DNA of 64,000 bases, taken from NCBI GenBank assembly GCA_032433595.1, contig JASWJB010000047.1:118560-182559 (forward strand), given 5' to 3'. Shown here one piece after another: positions 1 through 10,585 of the stretch. The notes under the pieces were generated by a model. It made no database searches, was not told the origin of the DNA, and saw nothing but the letters and a program-made list of their open reading frames with translations. A program made the translations under genes and the position numbers. Positions within the stretch are counted from its first letter, which is position 1. Each line of letters begins with the position of its first letter. The DNA comes from Conoideocrella luteorostrata. Its lineage: Eukaryota; Ascomycota; Sordariomycetes; Hypocreales; Clavicipitaceae.

Positions 1-436
1 ATATATAAATTATCTTAAGCAGTCTATGTTGAAAATACAACTACGCTACGTATAGCCATGCGAATAAAATAACGGGGCAGATGTTAATACTTTACGGAAC
101 GCAGGTCAATGTGACGCCACTAATTGCTTCGAAATTATTAGCTAAGCCATTGTGCAATGTGCGTTGCTTCATCACATGCAGTTCTTCCGACAAACATACA
201 TACGCGCCTGCTGAGAATGTGAATTAAGCAGTAGAGACGTTGGGCACCGAGCCGAGATGCTGTGCGCCGTGTTGGAAAGCCAATACTATTAGTTAGATAT
301 ACTAAATTCCGACTTCTCTGGGTGTCTTGAGCTGTGAACCATCACGCGGATACTGCGTAACTCACTATGCTAATCACATATGAACCTTATGGTGTTGACT
401 TTTAAACGGCCGCCTATTAAAAGTAGAGACAAATAC
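1..436. other. Intergenic, left edge
   Basis: No protein-coding signal that I recognise. It is the 3' flank of the GH105-type gene that ends at 437, and is moderately AT-rich. Confidence 0.5.
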
Positions 437-1633
437 TTAACTTTTCCCCAATCTTTCGACCTCCAGAGCCGCAAGAACAAATGCCGACTCCCCCAGCAAA
501 CTATTTGGCACAAGCGGTTGTTTTGTATAGTACTCATAAGTGGCTGTCGAGTTAAGACTGCACACCGACACAGTCTTGTCAAACCCGATGGTGCCATTCC
601 CGGTGTCCGTGACAAATTTTTGAGTCATGTAATTGTAAGCCTTCAACGTAGCGCTCTTGTAATCCGGCTCCGAACCATGAATAAGGCCAATTCGCAGGGC
701 CTTCAGCATGGAGAATGTGAAGAGCGCTGTGCTTGAACTCTCCAGGTAATTGCCTTGGCTGCCCGGAAATGTCACGAGCTGCCACCATGCCCCGGTCTCC
801 GGATCAGCATACTTGACCAGCTCGGCAGATATCTGGCCGGCAATGTTCCGAGTGGTACTGCATAATTCAACGAGCGGTCCCCTTTGGACCGATTTGCACG
901 ACAGTTGATCCCACGCCTGTACGAGTCCCGCGAGGAACCATCCCAGCGATCGTCCCCAAACGTATGGACTTGCGCCGGTTGTCTTGTCCGCCCAAACAGC
1001 CTTTCGGGACCAATCGTAGCCGTGCACCAGGAACGACGTGTTTGTCTGGGTGCAATGATCACGGAGCAAGGTGATTTGTAACACAATGTCTTCCTGATTC
1101 ACACTCTGCTGGGCCGCCATATATGGCAGCAGGGAAAACATGCCGTCCAGGTAGCTCCATTCTGGATAGACAAAGTACCACAACCCCCCGTCTGGATTTC
1201 TTCTCTGCAGCGCCAGAGAGGCATTGATCGCATGGTAAGCTTCCACCGATCGATCGCTGATAGGTGCGACCTTTGAGCCGATGGCTGATTGAATGGCCGT
1301 CGCGAGGGAGAACCGGTCCAGGGGCCGCGTCGCTGCGTAGCTCGCGTTTGTGAGGCCCGTTGAGGATGCAACGTCGAGGACTTGAGATAGGTATCTGGCG
1401 TATTTGTCTTTTTTGTCTGGGTATTGGGCAATCACGGCTTGGATGGCCTGCGCAAGGACGCCGCTTTCAAGAGTGCTGCTGGCAGCTCCGGAGTCTTGAA
1501 TGCCTTGTTTGCGCGAAATGATGCTGTCGACCAGGCGCGTGGAATCCAGCCGTTGACTAGACGTTGATGGTGTTGCGGCTGCTAGCAGGCATGATGTGGC
1601 CGCTGCTGCCACCGCAATTGGGGAAAGTCGCAT
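437..1633 (-). CDS. Secreted GH105/GH88-type unsaturated rhamnogalacturonyl hydrolase
   Basis: Single-exon gene of 398 aa. The family hydrolyses the unsaturated uronic acid at the non-reducing end of pectin-lyase products (established for GH105/GH88), so a role in plant cell-wall breakdown outside the cell is expected. Residues 1-20 form a hydrophobic Ala/Leu-rich signal peptide. The alpha/alpha-barrel signature is visible: YLDGMF near residues 161-166 (Asp163 is the candidate catalytic acid/base), VHGYDW near 203-208, WGRSLGWF near 226-233, and ESSSTALFTFSMLKA in the C-terminal third. The C-terminus PNSLLGESAFVLAALEVE is typical. The length is normal for the family. The start is the ATG immediately preceding the signal peptide. 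The next gene (WSC protein) lies about 840 bp upstream on the same strand. Family assignment is firm; exact substrate is inferred. Confidence 0.88.
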   Translation of the reverse strand: MRLSPIAVAAAATSCLLAAATPSTSSQRLDSTRLVDSIISRKQGIQDSGAASSTLESGVLAQAIQAVIAQYPDKKDKYARYLSQVLDVASSTGLTNASYAATRPLDRFSLATAIQSAIGSKVAPISDRSVEAYHAINASLALQRRNPDGGLWYFVYPEWSYLDGMFSLLPYMAAQQSVNQEDIVLQITLLRDHCTQTNTSFLVHGYDWSRKAVWADKTTGASPYVWGRSLGWFLAGLVQAWDQLSCKSVQRGPLVELCSTTRNIAGQISAELVKYADPETGAWWQLVTFPGSQGNYLESSSTALFTFSMLKALRIGLIHGSEPDYKSATLKAYNYMTQKFVTDTGNGTIGFDKTVSVCSLNSTATYEYYTKQPLVPNSLLGESAFVLAALEVERLGKS

Positions 1634-2471
1634 GGCGATGCGCGGTGGTTGGTACCCTTAGATTGAACTTTGGATGCCTGATGAAGGAGGGGAGTTAGAG
1701 TTGGTCTTATGGAATTGGCGAGGTTGGTGGTTTTTGTTCTTTCGTATACTCCGTGCGGCTTACGACGGCTGTCGCTGGGAAATACATAGCGTTCTCGCTT
1801 ATGTGTGGGCATATTGAACTCGTGAGAAAATAGATCGGATCGGCGTCATGCCATCAGTTTGAGATTTCCGCGCCCGCACCCGCGCCGCTTGGCGTCGATC
1901 TCATTAGTGTCTACTGAGTAACCACGGCGTACGTATGGAGTACACACGTGTTATGCCGCCTTTGCTTCCCGCATGGGCCGCGCGAGTCTCACCTACCTTG
2001 TGGCGCTTTTGGTCTTAATCTTTTCTGCCGGTGAAGCCCAATCCCGTCGAGAATCCATGTTGACTGTGCTTTTGTGTGACGGATTTGTAATTTGATCCAC
2101 GGAACAAGGGTGCTGGGTTATCTAAGTCCACCACCGATGCTAATACTGCCCAAGATGGCATTGATTCGTTCTGGCAGGCATTCATCGATGCAGGAGCCTG
2201 CATCGAATGGAGCTCTGATGTCTTGCAATCAAATACTGAGCCATGCGTCTATTCCTATTCATGGCGTCTAGATTTGTAAACTACCTGTCAAGAGTAGAGT
2301 GAGATAGTGAGTTGATTCCAGAGTGCTTAAGCACGCGTGTATATGTCAATGTCCCGAGTTCGCGGATTTTACGGCCGGCAACGAATAATTCACGCCGCAT
2401 CCTGCACACCTAGCAATGCATTGGGCATGAGATTAAATAGAGTTGTTTTTATTACACCCTAGTGTTACATG
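1634..2471. other. Intergenic, upstream region of the GH105-type gene
   Basis: About 840 bp between the GH105-type start and the WSC gene stop. Only short spurious reading frames are present. I see no repeat or RNA gene. It should hold the GH105-type promoter; no TATA element was convincing. Confidence 0.45.
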
Positions 2472-3496
2472 TCATGATTTCTCTGGTGGATCAGGATTCA
2501 TGATCCGAAGGGAGCTGTTCATCCTGGGTAAAATCGACTCAAGACTTCCCGTCAAGTTTCTCCTGGCGTACAGACTGTGGCCAAGTGGGCCAATCCTTGC
2601 GTCCGGGAACGAATGCTTACAGGATGCCGTCATGAATTCCCCGTCGAATCTTGCGGGACTTATACCATCAGCTCCCGTGTCATTGTTCTTCCCTTTCCAC
2701 CTTTTCTTGCGACATGTAAGATAGAGGATGCCTGATGCGACAAGAACTGCGGCGGCAATGCAGCCAATAATGATTGCTATCAGGGCTGACCGCGTAATCC
2801 CTCGATATGAATCGCTAACAGTGGCTATTTCTGTTGCTGGGGGGATGACATGCGTCGGAATAACGGTGACAGTTGCCACGACCCCTCCCACAGTTGTGAC
2901 CGCGGTCGAATATGATGGTGTGGCGATGGTGCTCGTTGATTGAATTACGGTAAAAATGGCGGTTCTAGAGTAGTGCTGCTTCTGCTGCTGCTTATATCAG
3001 TATCGCAACTCGTATTCAGGCTGAGAATACTTATCAAATACCTCGTCTCGTGTTGAGCTAGATGCGGGCTGTGATTTTAACTCAACCTTAGCACCTTTCG
3101 TTCCCGTAACCAAGCCCTCATTCACTAAAATATAGCTATAGTAGCCCTTGCCGCCGCACATATCAGATGGATAGCCCGGACAAGGTATATCGCAGCCATC
3201 GTGCTGCGTCGACAAATCCGGCGTGTAGTTGGAGCACCAGCAGTCACTGCCCCGGATGACAGCGTACGCAAACTTGCCGCCGCATGTTTTCGTACACTCG
3301 CCTGCACTTTGGTATATATCCGTACCTGCAATATATTGTCAACTAGGCAGCTGCAAATGCTGGAGTTTGTGGTCATTTCCGTACTCGCACCCGACTCTGA
3401 CGTATTGATCTCGGCGCATAGCCTGTGAGCTCCAGTTCCCATGGGTGCCGTACAGATGCACCACGACCAAAACCCAAGCAGACCTCTCATGCGCAT
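2472..3496 (-). CDS. WSC-domain single-pass membrane protein (cell-wall sensor type)
   Basis: Three-exon model: 3496-3385, 3325-3042, 2987-2472, with introns of 59 and 54 nt; exon phases join cleanly to 303 aa. The N-terminus is moderately hydrophobic. Residues about 38-105 carry a cysteine-rich WSC domain (CTKTCGGKFAYAV, SDCWCSNY, CPGYPSDMCGGKGYYSY). A Ser/Thr-rich stalk follows (about 138-190). A transmembrane helix lies at about 200-222 (IIIGCIAAAVLVASGILYL), with a basic RKKRWK stop-transfer sequence and a cytoplasmic tail of about 80 aa. In fungi this architecture is typical of wall-stress sensors or wall-binding proteins. An in-frame TGA in one frame of the N-terminal part is removed by the first intron. 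The start and N-terminal part of the WSC domain are the weakest part of the model. Confidence 0.75.
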
Positions 3497-4888
3497 TTTT
3501 ACGACGCCGCCACAAAATAAAAAAAATAGAACAATTGCAACTCCTCCATTCCAGATGAGCCCGCGAGGAATGTGTTTATTACAACATGTTTACTGACTGT
3601 TCCCACCTTCTCAGGCACGGCAGCTGATCCAACCAGTCGGCTTTGCCGCATAGAGGTGCACCTAGTAACTACTCCGTAGAGAGCCCACGTTCAGCTGGTC
3701 GACCCTGGCGGTTGTCTCTCGTACGGTCAAGGCGTGAACTCTATTGTGGGCGATGATGCGTTGGTCAGGCACTAGCGTGGGTGTTCCAATGGCTGGAGCC
3801 TCTCCTTAAATTTCAGTAAACTTTCGTAAGGCGCCGTATTTGAGTGACTCGAGGACGTGCGGAACTCGGGGTCGTCAGGGGTTGAACTCTAGACCAAGTG
3901 TTTGGCGGATCAAGATGCATCGCGGGCTGTTTTTTCAGGGGCAGAGGGGGCATGGTCGTACGGTGTGTTCTTGGCTTGAAGAGCCGGAATTCGGGACGAT
4001 CCGGCTATGTTGGCTCGAGTTGCAGGGACGTCCCTTCATCTCGGTGACATCGTCTGCTGCGTGCATCTGAAAAGAGACAGACGACTAAACCGGCGATGTA
4101 CATTGCACATCTTCAATTACATTGTCCTTTAGGAGGACTTATGATTCATGATTGTACTATGACGGTGTGGCTCATTGACATGCCCTTCTCTGCAGAGTCT
4201 TGTACGGAGTAGTAAGAGCCGACACGAAGATAATAAGCTTCAGCATAGTGGCGGCCCAGGCCGCATATGCGAAGAATAAGAATATTCGTGCGTATTTAAG
4301 CTTTGCCACGCTGCTGCTTAGAGAATGTACCGGGCAAATGTATGCAGCTAGCTTTGCACAGGGCAACATGTTGAAGATGCTCTGTGAAACATGTGAGACG
4401 CGCTTTGCTCTTTTCCAACACTTTGGGCAACCGATGACCGCAGATAGTTAACATTTCAACCAATGTCTCTCCCAACTGTAAATAGTGAAGCTCGTCCTGT
4501 TGTCACCTCATCCACGGCCAGCCAGCCAGCCAGGATCGGCAGAACAGCGGCACTCTATTTCTCGATGTCAGCCTTAAGCTAGCGTCGATTATGCCAAAGA
4601 CGGCTGCTAGTCAGCCCGCCTGCATGATCTCAGTGGAATGTTCGTCAAGGCTCAGTAAAAAGTGTAGAAACTAGTTAGTTTCACATCTCCATGAAAACTA
4701 AAATGGACGATTATCCGCGAATGAAGACTGACTGTCTCCTCATCTCCAGGTCTAAACTAAGACGGAGTCAGCGCGTGAAGTAAGCCTATGATATTAGTGG
4801 AGATTCTACGCCGTTCCATGATATTACCTCTTTGGTCAGCACCCGTCCCAGTGCAGCTGTTTGAAACAGATTGGCAGCAGAACTGATA
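3497..4888. other. Intergenic, no gene seen
   Basis: About 1.4 kb between the WSC gene start and the next minus-strand gene stop. Reading frames are short, overlap on both strands and match nothing I recognise. Confidence 0.45.
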
Positions 4889-5818
4889 TTAACGTAACTC
4901 ATTAAATAACGACCATATCCCCCATCTTGGCTTGTCCTTTGCCGTATCTTTATCATTGATGTCGTCCTTGCCCTGGGGCTCAAAGTCTCTGCAAAATCTC
5001 CATGCATACTCATGATCCTCCATTTTCCCGAGGCGCTCCTTGAACGGCTCGAACAAGCTCTTGGCATCGTCTATAGTCTTCGCAATACTCGAAACCTCAT
5101 CGATTGTATCGTAAAACGTAGCGTCCATATCCTTCATCATCTCAGCTTTGTCGTCCATGCTCAAAGCATATCTCATCTTGACACGCCACGAATCCGGCTT
5201 GAACGGAAGCCAGGATTCACAGCTAAGCTCCTCTCTCGTCTCCTTGTGTTTCCAACGTGCATCATCACTCGTGAAATTCGCTACCCACGCACCGCCTGTC
5301 GATGGGACAGCGACATGTACGTCTGAAGGGAAATGGCTGTCGTAGAATGTCCCGTCGTTGACTTTGCCCGCGTGTCTGAGGTACAGGTCCCAGTTCGGCC
5401 ACCACTGTGCTCCAAATCGAACCATGCGAGTGGCGAGGGCGTCGTCTTCATCTGCAGACCTTTCTGTGTCTTTAGTATGCGGTAGTCCGAGATACTGAAG
5501 GTCCACGGACGACGGGTGTCTGAGAAGCACGAGGCCGCCTGTCGAAGGGTACGCTACAAGGTACCCGTCTCCGTTGAATATGTTGGACCTCTTGCACCCG
5601 TTGGGGATTTTGAAGGTGCCACTGGACCAGAGGCCCATGTAGTCAATGTACTGGTTGTCGCCGTGCACCGAGCATCTTGCCTCGTCTGTGCCTATGTCGA
5701 CGCCGCATTCGTGCTTCTCACACGGAATCTCATATTTGCCATTTTCATACGCGCTAGATATTCCAGCAAGAAACGCGAATAGTAGAAAAATGCAAGTCGT
5801 TAGTTTTGTTCTTATCAT
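4889..5818 (-). CDS. Secreted protein of unknown function (309 aa)
   Basis: I do not recognise this family. I place the start at 5818, because the following residues MIRTKLTTCIFLLFAFLAGISSA form a clean signal peptide; the frame is open another 106 codons upstream but that stretch is a homopolymer-rich leader without protein character. The mature part has five or more cysteines in the first 60 residues (CEKHECG, ARCSVHG, GCKRSN), aromatic and Gly-rich segments (YLVAYPSTGGLVLLRHP, FGAQWWPNWDLYLRHAG) and a charged Lys/Asp-rich C-terminus (about 285-300). No membrane segment follows the signal peptide and no catalytic motif is evident. It is intronless and divergent from the secreted metalloprotease at 6604, about 785 bp away. 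It could be a secreted effector-like protein; this is inference. Confidence 0.7.
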   Translation of the reverse strand: MIRTKLTTCIFLLFAFLAGISSAYENGKYEIPCEKHECGVDIGTDEARCSVHGDNQYIDYMGLWSSGTFKIPNGCKRSNIFNGDGYLVAYPSTGGLVLLRHPSSVDLQYLGLPHTKDTERSADEDDALATRMVRFGAQWWPNWDLYLRHAGKVNDGTFYDSHFPSDVHVAVPSTGGAWVANFTSDDARWKHKETREELSCESWLPFKPDSWRVKMRYALSMDDKAEMMKDMDATFYDTIDEVSSIAKTIDDAKSLFEPFKERLGKMEDHEYAWRFCRDFEPQGKDDINDKDTAKDKPRWGIWSLFNELR

Positions 5819-6603
5819 GATGGCGGAATGGTTGGAAAAGCATGCAATGGCACCATCACCAACATCTTTCAAGAAAACAGCCAAGCGCCTGCAGGTAAAG
5901 CTGTGTTGGAGGACAAGAACGTGGCTTTGACAGACGCAGACGGCAGTCAGCCACGTCAGCAGGTGCCACTGGCAGTGGCTTGGGCGGAAGTGGCACACTG
6001 GTTCCTTCCCTGTAAGCAAGCCCACTTTAAGTGAATCCTTCCACCAAGAGACTGGTATAGCTAGCAAGTAAAATGCAGCTAATATAATCCTTTGTTTCAA
6101 AAAAAAAAAAAAAAAAACCGATGCTGAAAATAGCAATAGCCGAGCTAGATATACCCTATTAAGCGCTTATTCTAAGTGTAGCCTGCAGCCGACAGAATCC
6201 TGTTTCCAAAAATAAACATACAATGCTCGATATGGCAACAGCCGAGCCGGACATATCCAATAATCCAAGCTTTGGCACTCGGTGCGGAACCCGCCTGGAC
6301 AGAAATAGCTTCCGCTTGAAGCTCGTATAGTAATAGGAGTGGGATCATCAGCGATATACTGGTTCTAAGGATGAGTGAATCCCTGCAACTGCGCGTGCTC
6401 CCCAAAAAGATAGCTGACCAACACTTCGGACATGACTTTTTTTGTGTGCCCTCCGTAGTATCGGTAAACCGTGAATGAGGCTCGAGAGCACATGGCTGTG
6501 GTTTCATCCTGAATTTCGCAGAGTATAAAACACTGGAATTGCCCATTTCTTGTACATCGTACACTATATTACAATTGTTTGTCAATTTGATCAACTTGCA
6601 GCA
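5819..6603. promoter_or_regulatory. Divergent intergenic promoter region
   Basis: Separates the unknown secreted protein (-) from the metalloprotease (+). It contains an A-run of 18 at about 6099-6116 and a TATAAAA box at 6524-6530, 74-80 bp before the metalloprotease ATG. No other regulatory motif was identified. Confidence 0.45.
6524..6530 (+). promoter_or_regulatory. TATA box of the metalloprotease gene
   Basis: The sequence TATAAAA stands 74-80 bp upstream of the ATG at 6604, a usual distance for a fungal core promoter. Confidence 0.4.
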
Positions 6604-8451
6604 ATGTCTCTTTACGCGTTCAAGGTGGCCAGCCTTAGCTGCCTGTTGTCTCTTGCAGCTGTAAATGCAGCACCAGCGGATGGTGGCAAAGGTGGTGTCA
6701 GCCCGTTTAACAAACTGGGCACAAGCTTAGTTGACTATACGTACGTAACCGGTGCTGATTAACTCTTTGTGGAAATTAACCGTTCTGTTACAGTGATTGC
6801 AAGAAAGTGAATGGCATCGATCAGAAAGATTACATCAACAAGGCATACAAAGAGGCACACACGATTATAAATCTCGACGGGGTCAAAAATAAAATTGCCT
6901 GGGATTCAGTGGCGGCTGAAGACTTTTTCGGCCCTGCACGTACGATCACAGTATCATAACTTTTACTAGAGACCTACTGACGGCTCTGCAGAGTTCAATA
7001 AAGACCAGCAAGGTCAGATCCAGGCTGTCCTCGCCAATGTCGAAACAATGCAACCCGGGTGGTTCTTCAACCCCTTTGGTCATTCGCTCCAAGTAGGTTA
7101 GGCCCTTATATTTCCATGGTAAATGCTGACCGTGCAGGTCCGTTGCGATGACCCCAAGAAGAATTGCGGATCGGGCGTGACTGCTTATACCGTCAATCCA
7201 TCGGGAAATGAAAAGCCGTACATAACCTTTTGCCCGAGCTTCTTCAGAAAAATGTCACTAGATGACGCAGTCAAAAGTTACAAGGACAGCGATAATCCAG
7301 AAATAAAGTGGAATGTGGACGGATATATGAACCGAGGTAAGCGACGGTCATTTTATTTTTTTTTATTTTGGTCAAAACATTCCATGGCTAACCCGTGACT
7401 GGATGTCCAGGCCTCATCTTCCTACATGAGCTCTTTCATCTTGACCTCGCCGCTGATTCGGAAAAAGGGGAGCCCAACCCTAAGATTTACGACATATACA
7501 TCACGTATTACGATAGCAGAAGGAATGGTGAAATATCGCGGCCAACGAAGGCGTACGAGGCCCGACTATCAAAGCTCCTGGCGCGGTTCTTACCGAAAGA
7601 GCCGACCAAGAAAAAACCAAACCCAAAGTCGACAGGCTGGTGGGTGCAACGCAACGTGGACAACTTCTCGCGCTACGCCATGGCGCACTATCTGCAGGAT
7701 AAAATCGGTGGATATCCGTTCATGCCATTCATCTACGATGAACTCAGGGATCCCTTGACGCCTGATCCGAGACCCGGAAAGACTAGCCTCATTGGGTTTC
7801 AGGCCGATAATGGCACTGCTGCTGTCAAACTGACCATGGACAAGTCGGACGCGTCGGATCAAAATGAGGACGGAGATGTCAATGTCGATTCAACGCATAC
7901 CACGGACGAGGTGTTCGAGGTCGGCAAGCCAATTCCTTTGGATGCGTATAGCGATGCGTACAGGAAGGCATACGGCGAGTGGGTGGATGCCCTCAAAGGC
8001 AAGAGCGATGGAAAATGCAAGCTGGAGGTCGAGGAGATTTGGACCTGCGAAGACGTCGCGTCCAACTTGTACGCCTCGGTTAAGATTACGGATAACGGTG
8101 GCAAGGTCGTGTACACGACTCCGGGTTCCGCGCACTCGCCTGGCCAGCCCATCAACGATGGCCATGCGCTCCAGATCAATGAAAAGGGCATGGCCAAGAC
8201 TTTGACTCTGGTCGGTGAGCACACCAACGATTACATCCAGTTCAGCTACGGGGATAAGTCCTGGACTTCGAATGATGACAAAGGCGACGCCACCTGCAAG
8301 CTTGTCGGCGACAACTGGGACAAGGACGGACCGAAGGGCTGCCCCAACGCCAAAGCAGTTGTAAGTTTCTCCAAATACTCACGATGATGATGTGCTGACG
8401 GCTCTGAACCAGGTTCGCAATTTCGGGTGCCAGTATCCGTGTGAGAAATGA
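6604..8451 (+). CDS. Secreted HExxH zinc metalloprotease-like protein
   Basis: Six-exon model: 6604-6740, 6794-6939, 6992-7092, 7138-7336, 7411-8360, 8413-8451; introns 45-74 nt, all GT..AG with consistent phase, 523 aa. Residues 1-20 (MSLYAFKVASLSCLLSLAAV) form a signal peptide. The zincin motif is HELFH at residues 200-204 (FLHELFHLDLAAD); it is split upstream by intron 4, whose removal is needed to read it. The region before it (DPKKNC..YTVNPSG..ITFCPSFF) resembles the substrate-side strands and cysteines of M35-like fungal metalloproteases. The C-terminal 200 residues are acidic, Cys-poor and unassigned, ending with a short Cys pair (FGCQYPC). Subfamily and third zinc ligand are not certain. 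The start is supported by the TATA box 80 bp upstream. Confidence 0.78.
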
Positions 8452-9345
8452 GAGATTCTGAGCGGCTGATTCTTCCAGGCTCTATTTTGCCGCTGACGGC
8501 TTGGCTGACTAGGAAGCGGTGGAGGAAATTCGAGTTCACCATGGAAACGCGCCATTTCTAGCGCACGGATTGCGTGTTAATCATGGGGCTTCTGGCATCA
8601 CCCACGCAATACTCACTACCTCGCGGGCAGGATCATCCCGTCAGGATCATCCCTTCAGGCTCTTGTCGACTCTGTCGGCGGCCAGAGCCAGTCACGAGCC
8701 AGCAGTACGCCGCCTCCTAAGAGGTCTGCTTAAGCACTCATCAGCTGGACGCTGATCTTTGTTGCAGTAGAGCAAATGCATAAAGCTGCGTGAGCTGATG
8801 AAGGAGAGCGAGATATAAACTTATAATTTAACAAATGTCTCTTGTATTATATAGTAGGTAACTAACTACCTTAAAATCTGAAATGGGTGGAAGGGTAGAT
8901 TTAGTTAATGTTAGTAGTGCAGTGGGGGAGTTTTTTTTATAGCGCTAATGTGCCGACAAGTCAGGTACAATGTAGGTACCCGCTGGCGGTAAGATTTAGC
9001 CTGGGACTGTGCTGTAATATAGCGCTAATAGCTCTTTGTGTGCTGGGTCCTTCTTGACTGTCAGAGTGGATCCGCTAAATTTATAGTGATTTCTTGCCGA
9101 TGCCCTGTGTTCTCTTCCTGTAACCTACGCTGTTAGCCTGAAATGGCTTTTAATAGACTTAGCATGGCGCTATTATTAGATGCCGTACTCCGTATATGGT
9201 AGCCTGATCATGCTCATGCTACATGAACGTTAGACTCGGGTAACTAATATTTTTTCCGATGGCTGAGATTAGCTAAACACTAGCCTCTATCACAGCCTCC
9301 GGTACCCTAATTTTCTGAATTCCATAAAAGCCTTTCATTCCTACA
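8452..9345. other. Intergenic, AT-rich in its second half
   Basis: No gene recognised. From about 8810 the sequence becomes AT- and TA-rich with runs of TAGTTAGTAACTA type, as does the flank after the next gene. Confidence 0.45.
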
Positions 9346-9731
9346 ATGGCCGTAATCCATGTCGGCGATGATGATTTTGACACTACTGTTTTGTCCTCAA
9401 GTGAACCAGTACTGGTTAATTTTTGGGCAGAATGGTCTGGTCCATCTAAAATGATAGCGCCCGCACTGGATGAGTAAGGTCTGCCTTTGTCTTATGTAGT
9501 AAATAGAAGTGCTAACATGTATTAATGTCATCTAGGTTATCTGATGCATATCAGGGTCGAGCAAAGGTTGCTCGCGTCAACGTTGATAAGAATCGTGCGC
9601 TTGCGGCAAAATATCTCGTCCGAAGCCTTCCATATATGGTAATGTATAATGGAGGGGAAAAGGTGGGAGAACAGACTGGTGCGGTGGGGAAAGCACAGTT
9701 AGCTGAAATGATTGACAAAGCTCTAGCGTAG
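9346..9731 (+). CDS. Thioredoxin-fold protein lacking both active-site cysteines
   Basis: Two exons, 9346-9473 and 9536-9731, with a 62-nt intron (GTAAGG..CTAG, branch GCTAAC), 107 aa. The protein aligns along its whole length with bacterial TrxA-type thioredoxins: [39 protein letters not shown] and the cis-Pro loop [11 protein letters not shown]. The redox motif WCGPCK reads WSGPSK: both cysteines are serine (codons TCT, one base from TGT). The protein contains no cysteine at all, so it cannot do thiol-disulfide exchange. Non-redox thioredoxins elsewhere serve as processivity factors or structural subunits; which applies here is unknown. There is no signal peptide. The reading frame is intact across the intron, so this looks like a maintained gene rather than decayed sequence, although a young pseudogene cannot be excluded. 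Confidence 0.85.
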
Positions 9732-10585
9732 ATAGCTTAAGAGGATTATATGAAAATTAAGTTGCAGGAAATACTGAGAGCCACCGGTATTGTCCCTATG
9801 CTAGTTGTCGCCTTAACTTATAGTTAGTTACTAATGCACAACGGCTAGCATTATTGTTTCTTGCTCTTTGTTCTCTCTATCCACACCGGAAGCTCTTTTT
9901 GCGCAAAATAAATTTTTTGAAGTGAAATACATTGTTCTATGTAGTTACCACTTTTTCCTTCTCTTTCGGTATTTCTTTTCGTCACTCATGGACTCGTCTC
10001 AATACGTAGCTTTGCTGTATCTCGAGGGGCCGGCTATACCCCGCCAGAGAACATTTGACTGGCAGTTCGATATTTACAGTAACGGATTTACGTGGTGTGG
10101 CGCTGTACGATGTAGTTAATATTTAAATTATTTGTCCGTGGAGTCAGCTACTCATATTTGCCTTTCAACTCCCAAGATCCTACGTAAGCGACGTCTATTT
10201 GGCTTTACTCAGCATCTCTTTAAATAAATCCCCATACTTGGTCATGATCGGGGATATTGGGCTTGTTCCATCCAGAAGCGCGGTGAGAGCAGCCACCAAG
10301 GCACTTGCCCTGGACATATCATCTGGAGCGGGGAGCCATTGAGACATACAAGGCAGAGTAAAGCAAGCTGACATTGAAGAAACACACATACCGCACATGA
10401 GCTGCGGACCAATAAGCCGTCCACAATGGCCACCGTGGCCGGCCGTCTCCATTTCCGTTCACAATGCGACACAAGAGGTCAAGTGCGCAATTTACTTCAA
10501 TTATCGCTCGTCATATTAGAGAAGTTCGACATTTCTACTAAATTTTCTTTATTTGTTTTAGCGTCAGCGACTACCAGTTTGCATC
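9732..10585. other. Intergenic
   Basis: About 850 bp with only short frames on both strands. Nothing recognised apart from presumed 5' sequence of the HET-domain gene. Confidence 0.45.

Noticed and set aside
3299..3440. In-frame stop inside the WSC domain suggesting a pseudogene
   Set aside because: A 59-nt intron (3384-3326) with good splice sites removes it and joins the exons in the correct phase.
4889..6136. Longer 415-codon version of the unknown secreted protein
   Set aside because: The upstream 106 codons contain a poly-Phe run from a poly-A/T tract and no protein-like sequence; the internal ATG at 5818 gives a clean signal peptide.
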